Below, piece after piece: positions 18,227 to 26,657 of a stretch of DNA of 37,602 nucleotides. The position numbers were made by a program, and so were the translations under genes. The number at the start of each line of letters is the position of its first letter. Positions within the stretch are counted from its first letter, which is position 1. The DNA comes from a bacterium (GTDB taxonomy: Bacteria > Campylobacterota > Campylobacteria > Campylobacterales > Sulfurimonadaceae). The notes under the pieces were generated by a model, which saw nothing but the letters and a program-made list of their open reading frames with translations, was not told the origin of the DNA and did no database searches. The stretch is taken from assembly GCA_018825665.1 (NCBI GenBank), contig JAHJEG010000031.1, forward strand, positions 1 through 37,602, read 5' to 3'.

Positions 18227-18799
18227 ATGATTAGCAAAAGCAGAAAAACAAAAGAAACAGATATTACAATCTCGATAGATTTACACGGAACGGGAAAAAG
18301 CAGCATCAACACGGGTGTAGGCTTTTTAGACCACATGCTTGAGAGCTTTTCCAAGCATTCTCTGATTGATATGAATATAGAGTGCACGGGCGATACACAC
18401 ATAGATGACCATCACAGCGTTGAAGATGTCGGAATTGTGCTTGGCGCATTGGTCGCAGAAGCTATTTACCCTGTTAAAAATATGGAAAGATTCGGAAGTG
18501 CTAACATTGTCATGGATGAAGCCTGTGTGTCTTGTGATTTGGACCTGAGCAACAGACCTTATTTGGTATATGAAGTTGAACTTGAGGGCAAAGTGGGCTC
18601 ATTTGATACGGAGCTTGTAGAAGAATTTTTCAGAGCATTTGTACTCAATGCAAAGATAAGTGCGCATATTGTCGCACTTAGAGGAAGAAACAAGCATCAT
18701 ATTATCGAGGCATCTTTTAAATCTCTTGCCGTTGCCATACGTCGCGCCACTGCAGAAAATAAAAGAGTTGGGATTCCCAGCACGAAAGACGTTTTATGA
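18227..18799 (+). CDS. hisB: Imidazoleglycerol-phosphate dehydratase
   Basis: The sixth step of histidine biosynthesis. At 190 aa it is the monofunctional form, without the phosphatase domain fused in E. coli. Metal-binding motifs GFLDHMLESFSKHS (about 27-40), DDHHSVEDVGI (about 63) and KHHIIEASFK (about 160) are present. It starts ATG right after rlpA and overlaps kdsC by 4 nt (ATGA). The other his genes are not in the window. Confidence 0.95.
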   Translation: MISKSRKTKETDITISIDLHGTGKSSINTGVGFLDHMLESFSKHSLIDMNIECTGDTHIDDHHSVEDVGIVLGALVAEAIYPVKNMERFGSANIVMDEACVSCDLDLSNRPYLVYEVELEGKVGSFDTELVEEFFRAFVLNAKISAHIVALRGRNKHHIIEASFKSLAVAIRRATAENKRVGIPSTKDVL

Positions 18800-19290
18800 T
18801 TAAACTGATTATTCTGGATGTAGACGGCTGTATGAGTGATGGAAAAATCATTTATACCCAGGACGGGGTCGAGATAAAAAGCTTTAATGTCAAAGACGGT
18901 TTTGCGATTGTAAATTGGATAAGACTCGGAAACAAAGTGGCTATTATTACGGGAAGAAATTCGAAAATAGTCAAAAACAGAGCGGATGAGCTTGGTATAG
19001 AGTATCTGTTTCAGGGTGTAAAAGATAAGGAAAAGGTTTTAAGAGACCTTGTGGATTCTTTGGGTCTCGGGTTTCATGAAGTTGCAGGAATAGGCGATGA
19101 CCTAAATGATTACAATATGCTGAGTCTCGTCGGTGAGAGCTTTACTCCAAAAGACGGAGTGCAGGAGATCAAAGATATGGTTGGGACGGTTCTGTCCAGA
19201 AATGGCGGGGATGCGGTTGTCAGAGAGATGATAGACATCTTGGTTGATAAAAACAATCAAAGAAAAGAACTCATGGCCTTTTGGATATGA
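18796..19290 (+). CDS. kdsC: KDO-8-phosphate phosphatase (KdsC)
   Basis: A 164-aa HAD-superfamily, cap-less phosphatase that releases KDO for lipopolysaccharide. It has the DxD motif (LDVDGCMSDG, Asp8 and Asp10), TGRNS (motif II) and GDDLNDY (motif IV). It lies directly before lptC and lptA, so LPS precursor and transport genes are co-transcribed, as in the kdsC-lptCA cluster of other Gram-negatives. Confidence 0.93.
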   Translation: MIKLIILDVDGCMSDGKIIYTQDGVEIKSFNVKDGFAIVNWIRLGNKVAIITGRNSKIVKNRADELGIEYLFQGVKDKEKVLRDLVDSLGLGFHEVAGIGDDLNDYNMLSLVGESFTPKDGVQEIKDMVGTVLSRNGGDAVVREMIDILVDKNNQRKELMAFWI

Positions 19291-19805
19291 ATATAAATAT
19301 TTTTTTTGTGATTATAGCCTCCGGATTATTGATGATATTTTTTCTCTTTAAACCCCTGGATATCAAGCAGCAAAAATTTATAGACGTACCTCTTTTTCAA
19401 CTGGATTCTTTTAATCTGCATGAGTTGAATCAAAAGGGTCTCTCCACGCTTATGAGCGGCACAAATGCGACTAGGTACAGCGATAGGTATACGGTAAAAG
19501 ATATAGACTATACCGATAACTCAAGAACCTATATAGCCAATATGAAGGCGAGTGACGGTATCTACAAGAACGAGATAGTAGAAATAAGCGGCAATGTAGT
19601 CTATACGCGAGAAGACGGACTGACATTTCAAACACAAAGTGCGGTGTATAATAAAAAAACAAAGATAGCATATACGGATAAGGACTATGTTTCTTACAGA
19701 AATGATGACAGAGTGGAGGGAACTTCACTTAAATATAACAATCTCTTAGGTAAAGCCTATTCGACAAATGTTGTCGCTGTATATCAATTGCAAGAGGATG
19801 AATAA
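19287..19805 (+). CDS. lptC: LPS export protein LptC
   Basis: 172 aa from ATG 19287, which overlaps the kdsC stop as ATGA; an upstream TTG (19281) is less likely. One N-terminal membrane helix (INIFFVIIASGLLMIFFLF) anchors a periplasmic beta-jellyroll (about 60-165, with VEISGNVVYTREDGLTFQTQ). It bridges the LptBFG transporter and LptA. Assignment rests on fold-like pattern, size and position before lptA. Confidence 0.85.
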   Translation: MNINIFFVIIASGLLMIFFLFKPLDIKQQKFIDVPLFQLDSFNLHELNQKGLSTLMSGTNATRYSDRYTVKDIDYTDNSRTYIANMKASDGIYKNEIVEISGNVVYTREDGLTFQTQSAVYNKKTKIAYTDKDYVSYRNDDRVEGTSLKYNNLLGKAYSTNVVAVYQLQEDE

Positions 19806-20272
19806 TGAAATTTTTAATATTTTTAACATGTATTGTAACTTCAAGCCTGCTTTCTCAAGAGCTGAAAATAAAGGCAAACCTATTTAATACGGACGAAAAA
19901 GCGGGTATTTCCGTCTTTGAAGGGGACGTGAATATTATCAAGGGTGCGGATGAGCTTAATGCTACGAAAGTCACCATCTATACAGACGATAAACATCAGC
20001 CAACCAAGTTTACGGCTAGCGGTGATGTTTCTTTTTTTATACAAACACAAAAAGGCGCTACCTATAAAGGCAAGGCACAAAAAGTAATTTATATTCCACA
20101 GGCAAAAGAGTATCATTTTTTTAAAAATGTGCATCTGGAGCAGGTTAACGATAAAAAAGAGATTATAGGCGAGGAAGTGGTTTTAAAAACCATCGAAGGA
20201 AAGGCATATGCAAAAGGCGCTAAAAAAGACCCTGTGATTATGATCTTCAAAATGAAAGAGAAAGAGGAATAG
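19805..20272 (+). CDS. lptA: LPS transport periplasmic protein LptA
   Basis: 155 aa with a signal peptide (KFLIFLTCIVTSSLLS) and an OstA/LptA beta-jellyroll (VFEGDVNIIKGADELNATKV near 40-60, FTASGDVSFF near 72). It forms the periplasmic bridge carrying LPS to LptD. Start and lptC stop overlap by 1 nt (TAATG), and its stop overlaps the next gene. Confidence 0.88.
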   Translation: MKFLIFLTCIVTSSLLSQELKIKANLFNTDEKAGISVFEGDVNIIKGADELNATKVTIYTDDKHQPTKFTASGDVSFFIQTQKGATYKGKAQKVIYIPQAKEYHFFKNVHLEQVNDKKEIIGEEVVLKTIEGKAYAKGAKKDPVIMIFKMKEKEE

Positions 20273-20274
20273 TG

Positions 20275-20892
20275 ATGGTAGAAATAGTTGATGCCAAGTT
20301 TGTAACATCTGCTCCGAATATTGCGATGGCTCCGGATTCGGAAGAACAAAATGAAGTTGTTTTTATGGCAAGGTCCAATGTTGGAAAAAGCTCACTTTTA
20401 AATGCGCTGACAAATCATAAAGGTCTTGCAAAAGTTTCCTCAACACCGGGGAAAACAAGACTTATAAACTATTTTGACGTTACTTTTATCGATAGGGACA
20501 GCGCACTCAAAAGCTATGCCAAGTTTGTCGATCTGCCTGGTTTTGGTTACGCAAAAGTCGCAAAGTCGATCAAGTACGACTGGGAGAAGAATTTAACAGA
20601 CTATATATCTCAAAGAGAGCAGATAAAGCTTTTTATTCATCTCGTAGACTGTCGACATCCTGATTTGGAAATAGACAAATCCGTGAGTGATTTTTTGGTT
20701 GGCAACAGCAGGGAAAATCAGTATATCTTGCAAATATTCACCAAGATAGACAAACTGAACCAAAAAGAGCAAAATGCTCTTAGAAAAGAGTTTCCACATG
20801 CCATAATGGTCTCAAGTTCCAAGAAGAAGGGGCTGGCAAAAGCAATAAAAATTATTTACGATATTTTACATGAGAACACAAATGAAGATTAG
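20275..20892 (+). CDS. engB: Ribosome biogenesis GTPase EngB/YsxC
   Basis: About 205 aa with G1 ARSNVGKSS, G3 DLPGFG and G4 TKIDKLN. It assists assembly of the 50S subunit in the cytoplasm. The frame could start at GTG 20272, but ATG 20275 is better spaced behind AGAGGA (20262-20267). A TTCCACATGCC repeat (20792-20802) is read as Phe-Pro-His-Ala. It is followed by the acetyltransferase with a small overlap. Confidence 0.93.
   Translation: MVEIVDAKFVTSAPNIAMAPDSEEQNEVVFMARSNVGKSSLLNALTNHKGLAKVSSTPGKTRLINYFDVTFIDRDSALKSYAKFVDLPGFGYAKVAKSIKYDWEKNLTDYISQREQIKLFIHLVDCRHPDLEIDKSVSDFLVGNSRENQYILQIFTKIDKLNQKEQNALRKEFPHAIMVSSSKKKGLAKAIKIIYDILHENTNED
20792..20802 (-). repeat. GGCATGTGGAA copy 8
   Basis: Exact 11-mer, opposite to engB, read as Pro-His-Ala. 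Confidence 0.85.
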
Positions 20893-21343
20893 ATACGAAA
20901 AAGCAAAACTCTCAGATATACAAAACATGCAAAAACTTGTAATGCCTGAAGTTGAATCCGGAATTATTCTCGCAAGAAGCAGTGATGAAATTGCTACAAA
21001 TATCAGGTCCTACACTTTAGCTTTTAAGGATGACGAACTGGTTGGTTTTTGTGCCCTGCACATTCATACCGCATATCTTGCAGAGATTAGATCCCTGATT
21101 GTAAAAGATGGTTTTAGAGGAAATAAAATAGGAGAGAATCTTGTGATGAACTCCCTTGATGAGGCCCGTAATCTTGGACTTCAAAGAGTTCTTTGTCTAA
21201 CCTACAGACAATCTTTTTTTGAAAGACTGGGATTTGTTGAAATTCCAAAAGAGTCTTTGCCGGAGCACAAAATCTGGGCTGACTGTATCAAATGTAAACA
21301 CTTTCCTGTATGCAACGAAGTATCACTCATAAAAAATCTTTAG
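20882..21343 (+). CDS. ArgO-type N-acetylglutamate synthase (GNAT)
   Basis: A 153-aa single-domain GNAT acetyltransferase: EIRSLIVKDGFRGNKIGENL (acetyl-CoA motif) and FFERLGFVEIP. Short stand-alone synthases for the first arginine step are known from Campylobacter (ArgO), and this resembles them, including a C-terminal Cys cluster CIKCKHFPVC. The activity is inferred from this similarity, which I recall rather than searched. The frame opens at ATG 20870; I prefer 20882 (GAGAA upstream), inside the engB end. The downstream membrane gene overlaps its end by 34 nt. Confidence 0.75.
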   Translation: MKIRYEKAKLSDIQNMQKLVMPEVESGIILARSSDEIATNIRSYTLAFKDDELVGFCALHIHTAYLAEIRSLIVKDGFRGNKIGENLVMNSLDEARNLGLQRVLCLTYRQSFFERLGFVEIPKESLPEHKIWADCIKCKHFPVCNEVSLIKNL

Positions 21344-21762
21344 CTCCACTTTTATATATTGCACTCTTTGCAATATATGAGAGTCTAAGCAGTATCTATC
21401 TTTTTTTACCGCCCCTGCTTGGTGTTTTGTTTGTTTTGTTTTCCCAATCTTTAAAAAAAGAAGACTCGCTGGCGGTTTTCTCACTCGTATTTTGTCTTAT
21501 TCTATTTGAGGCTGAAAAAGGATATCTTCTCTTTAGTTCTGTCATTTACTTTGCACTTATCTATAGGTTTGTCATACCCAAACTATTTAAAAACTTCAGT
21601 TGCCTCTCCTGTATAAAATTTGTTAAGATTCTCCTGGTGTATCTTGGTTTTTTTATCTTTTCATTGCTGCTTTCAAATATCTTTTTGCTGCCTGTGCCAA
21701 GCATAAGTTACTATATAATTTACTATATAGTAATTGAATTTTTTATAGTGAGCATTTTATGA
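21310..21762 (+). CDS. Integral membrane protein, MreD-like by position
   Basis: A 150-aa hydrophobic protein with about five membrane helices, rich in Phe, Leu and Ile. It lies directly before mrdA (ATGA overlap), where rod-shape operons carry MreD. Sequence alone does not prove MreD, as the family is poorly conserved. Its C-terminal codons (Tyr-Tyr-Ile-Ile-Tyr-Tyr) contain a palindrome nearly identical to that at 748. Confidence 0.6.
   Translation: MQRSITHKKSLAPLLYIALFAIYESLSSIYLFLPPLLGVLFVLFSQSLKKEDSLAVFSLVFCLILFEAEKGYLLFSSVIYFALIYRFVIPKLFKNFSCLSCIKFVKILLVYLGFFIFSLLLSNIFLLPVPSISYYIIYYIVIEFFIVSIL
21708..21733. promoter_or_regulatory. Second copy of the TTACTATATAA palindrome
   Basis: 24 of 26 positions match 748-773; left arm TTACTATATAA, right arm TATATAGTAA. 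It lies inside the mreD-like coding sequence, 25 nt before the mrdA start. It could be an operator or a by-product of the Tyr/Ile codons. Confidence 0.3.
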
Positions 21763-23543
21763 AGATTAAATTCATTTTGGCTGTTTTCATCTCCATATGG
21801 CTGGCGCTTATCGTAAGGGTTTTTTTTCTTGCGGTTGAATCCAACACCTACTATGAAAGACTCTCATTGAACAATACGATCAAGACTGAAAAAATAGCTC
21901 CAGTCAGAGGGGAGATTGTAGATAGAAACAACAAGCCGATAGCGATTAACAAGCTTGGGTTTAAAATACAGTTAAGACCGCATTTGAGATCCAAACAAAA
22001 AATTGATACTTTTAATGAAGAGATACAGATACTTACAAAACTTTTGCCAAATCTCGATAGCGACAAACTGATTAAGAACTACATCAAGAAGGATTCATAT
22101 TACAATCATGATTATATAGATATAGTCCATTTTATCTCTTACGAAGAGATCATTCCGGTTTATTCCATCTTGAATTTAAGAGAGAATATAAATATTGTCT
22201 CCGCACCCAGAAGATACTATCCGTACGAAGAGATTGGAGCACACATTATAGGGTATGTGTCTCGTGCAAATAAAAAAGATATCAAGGATAATGATCTTCT
22301 TGAGCTGATCGGATACACGGGAAAAACTGGAGTTGAAAAGTATTATAACACCTATCTGCAGGGCGAAGCAGGTTCCAGAGAGATTAAGGTTAATGCTAAC
22401 AATCAGGAAATAGAGGAGCTTTCATACAAAAGTTCAAAAGAAGACTCCAAGCTGACATTGAGCATTGATATTGAACTCCAAGCATATATAGCTTCACTTT
22501 TTAAGAAAAAAGCAGGTGCCGTAATTGTTATGGACATAAACGGTTCCATTCTGGCGGCGAGCAGTTTTCCGGAGTATGACTTAAATACTTTTGTCTCAGG
22601 GATATCCCATGATGAGTGGAATGTGCTCTCGGAGAGTTTGGATAAGCCTTTTACGAATAAACTTGTAAATGGGCTGTATCCGCCGGGGTCTACCATAAAA
22701 ACAGGCTTGGGTCTTGTGTATATCACTACAGATATTGATACGAACTGGCATGTGGAATGTACAGCATCAATGCCTCTTGGAAAGAGGATATTCCGATGCT
22801 GGAAAAAAACAGGACATGGAAAAACCGAGATAACAAAAGCCATCAGAGAGAGCTGCGATGACTATTTTTACAAAGGCAGCCTTATTGTGGGTATTAAAAA
22901 GATGAGTGATGGTCTATTGCGATACGGACTTGGCAAAAAAACAGGAGTTGACCTGCCAAACGAATTTGTGGGAACGGTTCCCTCGCGTGAATGGAAGAGA
23001 AAAAAATATAATAGTCCATGGTACATGGGAGAGACTGTCAACACCTCTATAGGGCAGGGTGATTTTTTGGTAACACCAATGCAAATGGCACAGTTTACAG
23101 CACTGATGGCTACAGGAAAACTCCCCACTCCCCATTTTGCAAAAATGATTGGAGATGAACCGGTTGAGCCCGAGATAACGGAAGTTTTAAACAAAGATGA
23201 GATCAAAAAACTTCCAATCATACAAAAAGCGATGTATCAGGTTTGCAACTATCCAAAGGGAACTGCTACAAACTATATAAGCTCAAAAGTTGAGATAGCG
23301 GGTAAAACAGGTACTGCCCAGGTTATCGCCATTATGCAGGATATCGAGGACAGGGTTCTTGAACATGAGATGTCCTATTATACGCGCTCTCATGCGTGGT
23401 TTACCACATACGGACCCTATAAAAATCCCCAATATATAGTTTTGGCGATGGTTGAACACGGAGGACACGGCGGGACCGCAGCCGGAAAGATGGTTTCAGA
23501 TATTTACGACAAACTCCTGGAGCTGGAGTATATCAAAAAATAG
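21759..23543 (+). CDS. mrdA: Penicillin-binding protein 2
   Basis: A 594-aa class B PBP, the peptidoglycan transpeptidase of the elongasome. N-terminal anchor helix (about 4-26), dimerisation domain (45-230), transpeptidase domain with catalytic Ser311 (STIK 311-314), SCD (365-367) and KTG (516-518). RodA, its usual partner, is not in the window. It ends the 15-kb run of plus-strand genes. One GGCATGTGGAA repeat (22747-22757) reads Trp-His-Val-Glu. Confidence 0.94.
   Translation: MKIKFILAVFISIWLALIVRVFFLAVESNTYYERLSLNNTIKTEKIAPVRGEIVDRNNKPIAINKLGFKIQLRPHLRSKQKIDTFNEEIQILTKLLPNLDSDKLIKNYIKKDSYYNHDYIDIVHFISYEEIIPVYSILNLRENINIVSAPRRYYPYEEIGAHIIGYVSRANKKDIKDNDLLELIGYTGKTGVEKYYNTYLQGEAGSREIKVNANNQEIEELSYKSSKEDSKLTLSIDIELQAYIASLFKKKAGAVIVMDINGSILAASSFPEYDLNTFVSGISHDEWNVLSESLDKPFTNKLVNGLYPPGSTIKTGLGLVYITTDIDTNWHVECTASMPLGKRIFRCWKKTGHGKTEITKAIRESCDDYFYKGSLIVGIKKMSDGLLRYGLGKKTGVDLPNEFVGTVPSREWKRKKYNSPWYMGETVNTSIGQGDFLVTPMQMAQFTALMATGKLPTPHFAKMIGDEPVEPEITEVLNKDEIKKLPIIQKAMYQVCNYPKGTATNYISSKVEIAGKTGTAQVIAIMQDIEDRVLEHEMSYYTRSHAWFTTYGPYKNPQYIVLAMVEHGGHGGTAAGKMVSDIYDKLLELEYIKK
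22747..22757 (+). repeat. GGCATGTGGAA copy 9
   Basis: Exact 11-mer in mrdA, read as His-Val-Glu. Confidence 0.85.
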
Positions 23544-23547
23544 ATTG

Positions 23548-23558
23548 GGCATGTGGAA
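23548..23558 (+). repeat. GGCATGTGGAA copy 10
   Basis: Exact 11-mer, intergenic, 4 nt after the mrdA stop and just before the terminator. Confidence 0.85.
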
Positions 23559-23571
23559 ATGCAAAAAAAAC

Positions 23572-23592
23572 AAGCTATGCTTTTGCATAGCA
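23572..23592 (-). terminator. Terminator between mrdA and the exchanger gene
   Basis: A 7-bp perfect stem GCTATGC / GCATAGC (23574-23580, 23585-23591) with a TTTT loop. A run of eight A upstream becomes a U tract on the minus strand, so it suits the exchanger gene; a weaker T-rich run follows on the plus side. Confidence 0.7.
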
Positions 23593-23600
23593 ATTGTTTC

Positions 23601-24530
23601 TTAAAGCAGAGAGTTTTGGATAAATAGAGCCAGAATGATAAGTAAAAATATGCTTCCGGCCTTATTGTAAAGTTTGTTGGCCAAGATAAATACAAGGGTT
23701 ATCGAAGCGGCTACCATAATGAACATATCAAATTTTGTAGCAAGCAAATCAATCGCAAGAGGGCTTATAAGTGAAGCTGAGCCTAAAACCATAGAAAAAT
23801 TGGCAACATTGGAGCCGATTATATTTCCTATACTCATCTCTGCATTTCCTTTTTTGATAGCGACAAGAGAGACAACAAGTTCGGGCAGGGATGTCCCGAG
23901 TGCAATAAGAAAGATCCCTATAAGCCATTCACTTACGCCAAAAGTTCTTGCGATGCTGGTTCCGCTTTCTACAACAAAATGTGCTCCGCCTATGGTCAAG
24001 ACAAATCCGACAGATAGGAGCAGAACTGTTTTACCCCACCTGAATCTTTCTTTTATAAGCTCCTCGTCAATGTCGCCTTCAAGGTCTTCTCTGGAATTTT
24101 GAAACAAAAAGATAAGGTATGAAACCATTAAAAGCAGGTATAAAGTTCCGTCAAATCTTCCGATCTCGCCATCTTGAACCATAATAAAAAATAAAACAAG
24201 AGGGATGACGACCCATCCGCTGTCTAATGAAAAAAGTTCTCTGTTTGGAACCATTTTTTTTGAAATAAAAAATACAACTCCAAGAACAAGGGTGATATTA
24301 AAAATAACACTTCCCACAACATTCGCTACAGCCATATCGCTCTTGTCCTGTGCGGAGGCCATCATGGATGCAGCCATTTCCGGAAGGGATGTCCCAAAGG
24401 CTACCAAAGTGGCACCGATTACAAAGTGTGAGATATTAAAGTGCAGGGCTATCCTCTCTGATTCTTTTATAATAAAATCAGCGCCGTAAATTAAAGCTGC
24501 CATCGCAACTACGAAAATTCCAAAATCCAT
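23601..24530 (-). CDS. Calcium/sodium antiporter (YrbG-like, CaCA)
   Basis: A 309-aa inner-membrane antiporter with about ten helices in two inverted halves. Both alpha-repeats are clear: GATLVAFGTSLPEMAAS with NVVGSVIFNITLVLG, and GIFLIALGTSLPELVVS with NIIGSNVANFSMVLG. The Glu residues of the GTSLPE motifs are the ion-binding positions. It probably expels calcium in exchange for sodium. It follows ybeY by 2 nt, with AAGGAT before its ATG. Confidence 0.92.
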   Translation of the reverse strand: MDFGIFVVAMAALIYGADFIIKESERIALHFNISHFVIGATLVAFGTSLPEMAASMMASAQDKSDMAVANVVGSVIFNITLVLGVVFFISKKMVPNRELFSLDSGWVVIPLVLFFIMVQDGEIGRFDGTLYLLLMVSYLIFLFQNSREDLEGDIDEELIKERFRWGKTVLLLSVGFVLTIGGAHFVVESGTSIARTFGVSEWLIGIFLIALGTSLPELVVSLVAIKKGNAEMSIGNIIGSNVANFSMVLGSASLISPLAIDLLATKFDMFIMVAASITLVFILANKLYNKAGSIFLLIILALFIQNSLL

Positions 24531-24532
24531 AC

Positions 24533-24952
24533 TTATCCTTGTGTTCTTATTATTAAACTGCTTGGTAGATTAAACTCTTCGATAAGCCTGGCTTCTTCTT
24601 CTCTCATCTCACCCTTATCCACTTCGTGATCGAAACCGACAAGATGCAGCAGGCCGTGAATAAAAAGCAGAGCCAGCTCATCCTTGTCTGTATGGCCAAG
24701 TTCTTTTGCCTTGTTTTGCACATGCCATGATGATATAACAATACTTCCAAGAGGGCTCATAGGCATATCTTCAAAGGGGAAGCTTAAAACATCCGTGTCC
24801 TTATCCATGCCTCTATACTCTTTGTTTATCTCTTGTATCTCTTCATTGCTTGTAATAATAAGCTCTATCTCTTTGTCTGAAAAAGTTTTGGCAATACTAT
24901 TTAAGAAGGTTTCATCGACTTCCAAAGAAGTTCTGTTATCTAGTTCAATCAT
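24533..24952 (-). CDS. ybeY: rRNA maturation endoribonuclease YbeY
   Basis: A 139-aa zinc-dependent RNase for 16S rRNA maturation and ribosome quality control. The HGLLHLVGFDHE motif holds the three zinc histidines and DTDVLSFPFE precedes it. It has a near copy of the 10-mer repeat (24716-24726, one mismatch; Trp-His-Val-Gln). It heads a two-gene unit with the antiporter. Confidence 0.93.
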   Translation of the reverse strand: MIELDNRTSLEVDETFLNSIAKTFSDKEIELIITSNEEIQEINKEYRGMDKDTDVLSFPFEDMPMSPLGSIVISSWHVQNKAKELGHTDKDELALLFIHGLLHLVGFDHEVDKGEMREEEARLIEEFNLPSSLIIRTQG

Positions 24953-24989
24953 AGGTGGAATTATATCTAACGAGGCTTATAGTTTGTAA

Positions 24990-25014
24990 ATACATACGCA
25001 TGACGCATATGTAT
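24990..25014 (-). terminator. Weak hairpin after the 57-aa gene
   Basis: A 10-bp stem ATACATACGC / GCATATGTAT (24990-24999, 25005-25014) with one G-U-type mismatch on the minus strand. No strong U tract follows, so termination is uncertain. Confidence 0.35.
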
Positions 25015-25035
25015 TTTATAGTAATAAGAAAATAT

Positions 25036-25209
25036 TTAACTCATCAAGTCTAAATTTTTTCCCATACCGGTCTTTTGCGCAGTATTTATCTGTTTAGACT
25101 GTTCCTCAGCACTCTCAAGAACTTTCATAACAGCCTGCTCCTGAACCTGTGTCGCTTTTTTCATAACTTCGATTGGAATCGACGAGTTACTTGAAGATGT
25201 TACATCCAT
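25036..25209 (-). CDS. Small YjfB-like putative motility protein (57 aa)
   Basis: A 57-aa frame (ATG 25209, TAA 25036) with a near-ideal AAGGAGA ribosome site 6 nt before the ATG. It begins MDVTSSSNSSIPIEVMKKA and continues with Gln/Glu-rich helix (VQEQAVMKVLES) and a short polar end. Its size, the MDV start and the helical pattern resemble the YjfB family of putative motility proteins, but this is by eye. Cytoplasmic, no signal. It fills most of the 350-nt gap between ybeY and queC. Confidence 0.7.
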   Translation of the reverse strand: MDVTSSSNSSIPIEVMKKATQVQEQAVMKVLESAEEQSKQINTAQKTGMGKNLDLMS

Positions 25210-25239
25210 AAATATCTCCTTTTTTATATAAATTACTTC

Positions 25240-25247
25240 ATTATAAT
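25240..25247. promoter_or_regulatory. Palindromic -10 box between the 57-aa gene and queC
   Basis: ATTATAAT reads the same on both strands, 31 nt before the 57-aa start and 57 nt before queC. It could serve as the -10 for either divergent gene. Confidence 0.4.
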
Positions 25248-25303
25248 CACTGTTAATTGTTAAAGAGATTAAAAAAAATAGTTAAATATGTTAGAATTGC
25301 CCT

Positions 25304-25999
25304 ATGAAGAATAATACTGAAAATAAAAAAGCCGTATGCGTTATGAGCGGCGGCATGGACTCGACTCTGAGTGCATATATGATGAAAAAAGAGGGTTATG
25401 AGCTCATCGGGGTTCATTTTAACTATGACCAAAGAACCATGAAAAAAGAACTTGAGTGTTTCCATAAGATATGTAAAGATTTGGGAGTTCTAAACAAATA
25501 TGTACTGGATCTTGATTTTTTTAAACAGCTGGGAGCTTCAGCTTTAACCGATAAAAGCATAGAAGTGCCTACAAAGGGTATAGAAGAGGGTGTACCCGTA
25601 ACCTATGTCCCTTTTAGAAACGGCATATTTTTAAGTATGGTGGCGGCCATAGCCGAAAAAGAGGGCGCACAACGCATATGCATAGGTGTAGTTGAAGAAG
25701 ACAGCAGCGGTTATCCCGATTGCAGGGAAGCCTATATAAAAAGCATGCAAGAATCCATAAATTTGGGCACCAAAGATGAAACATGCATAGAGATTACAAT
25801 GCCTCTGGTACATCTTAAAAAATCCCAGATTGTTCAAAAAGCTCTTGAGCTGAATGTTCCGCTGGAGCTTACATGGAGTTGTTACAAAAACGAAGATTCG
25901 GCATGTGGAGTTTGCGATAGCTGCAGACTCAGACTTAATGGTTTTAAATTAGCCGGAGTACAAGACCCTATAAAATATGAACAGCAACATAGTATTTAA
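25304..25999 (+). CDS. queC: 7-cyano-7-deazaguanine synthase
   Basis: Makes preQ0 for queuosine or other 7-deazaguanines. 231 aa with the PP-loop SGGMDS (15-20) for ATP and the zinc site Cys193, Cys201, Cys204 and Cys207. Other queuosine genes are not in the window. The end overlaps the next gene by 23 nt. A 10-mer repeat (25900-25909) encodes Ala-Cys-Gly and supplies one zinc cysteine. Confidence 0.93.
   Translation: MKNNTENKKAVCVMSGGMDSTLSAYMMKKEGYELIGVHFNYDQRTMKKELECFHKICKDLGVLNKYVLDLDFFKQLGASALTDKSIEVPTKGIEEGVPVTYVPFRNGIFLSMVAAIAEKEGAQRICIGVVEEDSSGYPDCREAYIKSMQESINLGTKDETCIEITMPLVHLKKSQIVQKALELNVPLELTWSCYKNEDSACGVCDSCRLRLNGFKLAGVQDPIKYEQQHSI
25900..25909 (+). repeat. GGCATGTGGA copy 11
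   Basis: 10-mer followed by G, in queC; encodes a zinc cysteine within Ala-Cys-Gly. Confidence 0.85.
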
Positions 26000-26657
26000 T
26001 GGCTTAACGATAGAGCATATAGTAAAAAAAGGGATTAAAAACAGTTATATAAGCGTTAAACCGATTCTCAATGAAGAGCTGAATCATTCCAAAATAATAT
26101 TAAAAACTCCGCTCGTTTCACAATCTTTTATACAAAACCTCCTTCAGGAAAAGGAATCATGGATACGCAAGCAGCTTTTAAAGGTGCAGAAAAATCCACC
26201 AAAAAAGATAAATCTTGAAGATGAAGTGGAGCTGTTTGGCGAAATATACAGCATCGATACCGACGAAGCATTCTTGCTAAGAGAGAGATTGGAAAAAATT
26301 AAAACCACAAACGAAACAAAGATTTTAAGATGCTACGATGAATTTTACAAACAGTACGCAAAAAATTACTTGGAGCCAAGACTCGAATACTTTTCAAATA
26401 TAATGTGTCTTCCATACAATGAAGTGAAATTTAAAAAAATGAGAAGCAGATGGGGAAGCTGCAGCTCTTTAAGAGTGATTACGCTCAATACAGAGCTGAT
26501 AAAAGTCAAAAAAGAGTTTATAGACTATGTCTTGGTCCATGAACTGGCCCACCTGGTCCATATGAACCATTCAAAATCATTTCACGACTTGGTTGACAAA
26601 TACATAAAAAATTCAAAACTAATCAGAAAAGAGATTAAAAATACCCGTGTTTTTTAA
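25977..26657 (+). CDS. YgjP-like zinc metallopeptidase (DUF45)
   Basis: A 226-aa protein with the HELAHLVHMNHSKSFH zinc site near residue 188, the core RSRWGSCSS and a Lys-rich C-terminus. The family is called YgjP/WLM-like (DUF45), with unknown substrates. It starts within queC, with no clear ribosome site, so coupling to queC is likely. It converges with and overlaps the next gene by 4 nt. Confidence 0.85.
   Translation: MNSNIVFNGLTIEHIVKKGIKNSYISVKPILNEELNHSKIILKTPLVSQSFIQNLLQEKESWIRKQLLKVQKNPPKKINLEDEVELFGEIYSIDTDEAFLLRERLEKIKTTNETKILRCYDEFYKQYAKNYLEPRLEYFSNIMCLPYNEVKFKKMRSRWGSCSSLRVITLNTELIKVKKEFIDYVLVHELAHLVHMNHSKSFHDLVDKYIKNSKLIRKEIKNTRVF

Noticed and set aside
18331-18340. CCACATGC in hisB as a repeat copy
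   Set aside because: Only 8 bases match, and they encode the conserved Asp-His-Met motif.
24716-24726. TTGCACATGCC in ybeY as a repeat copy
   Set aside because: One mismatch inside the core, so not counted among the 14 exact copies; it may be a decayed or incipient copy.
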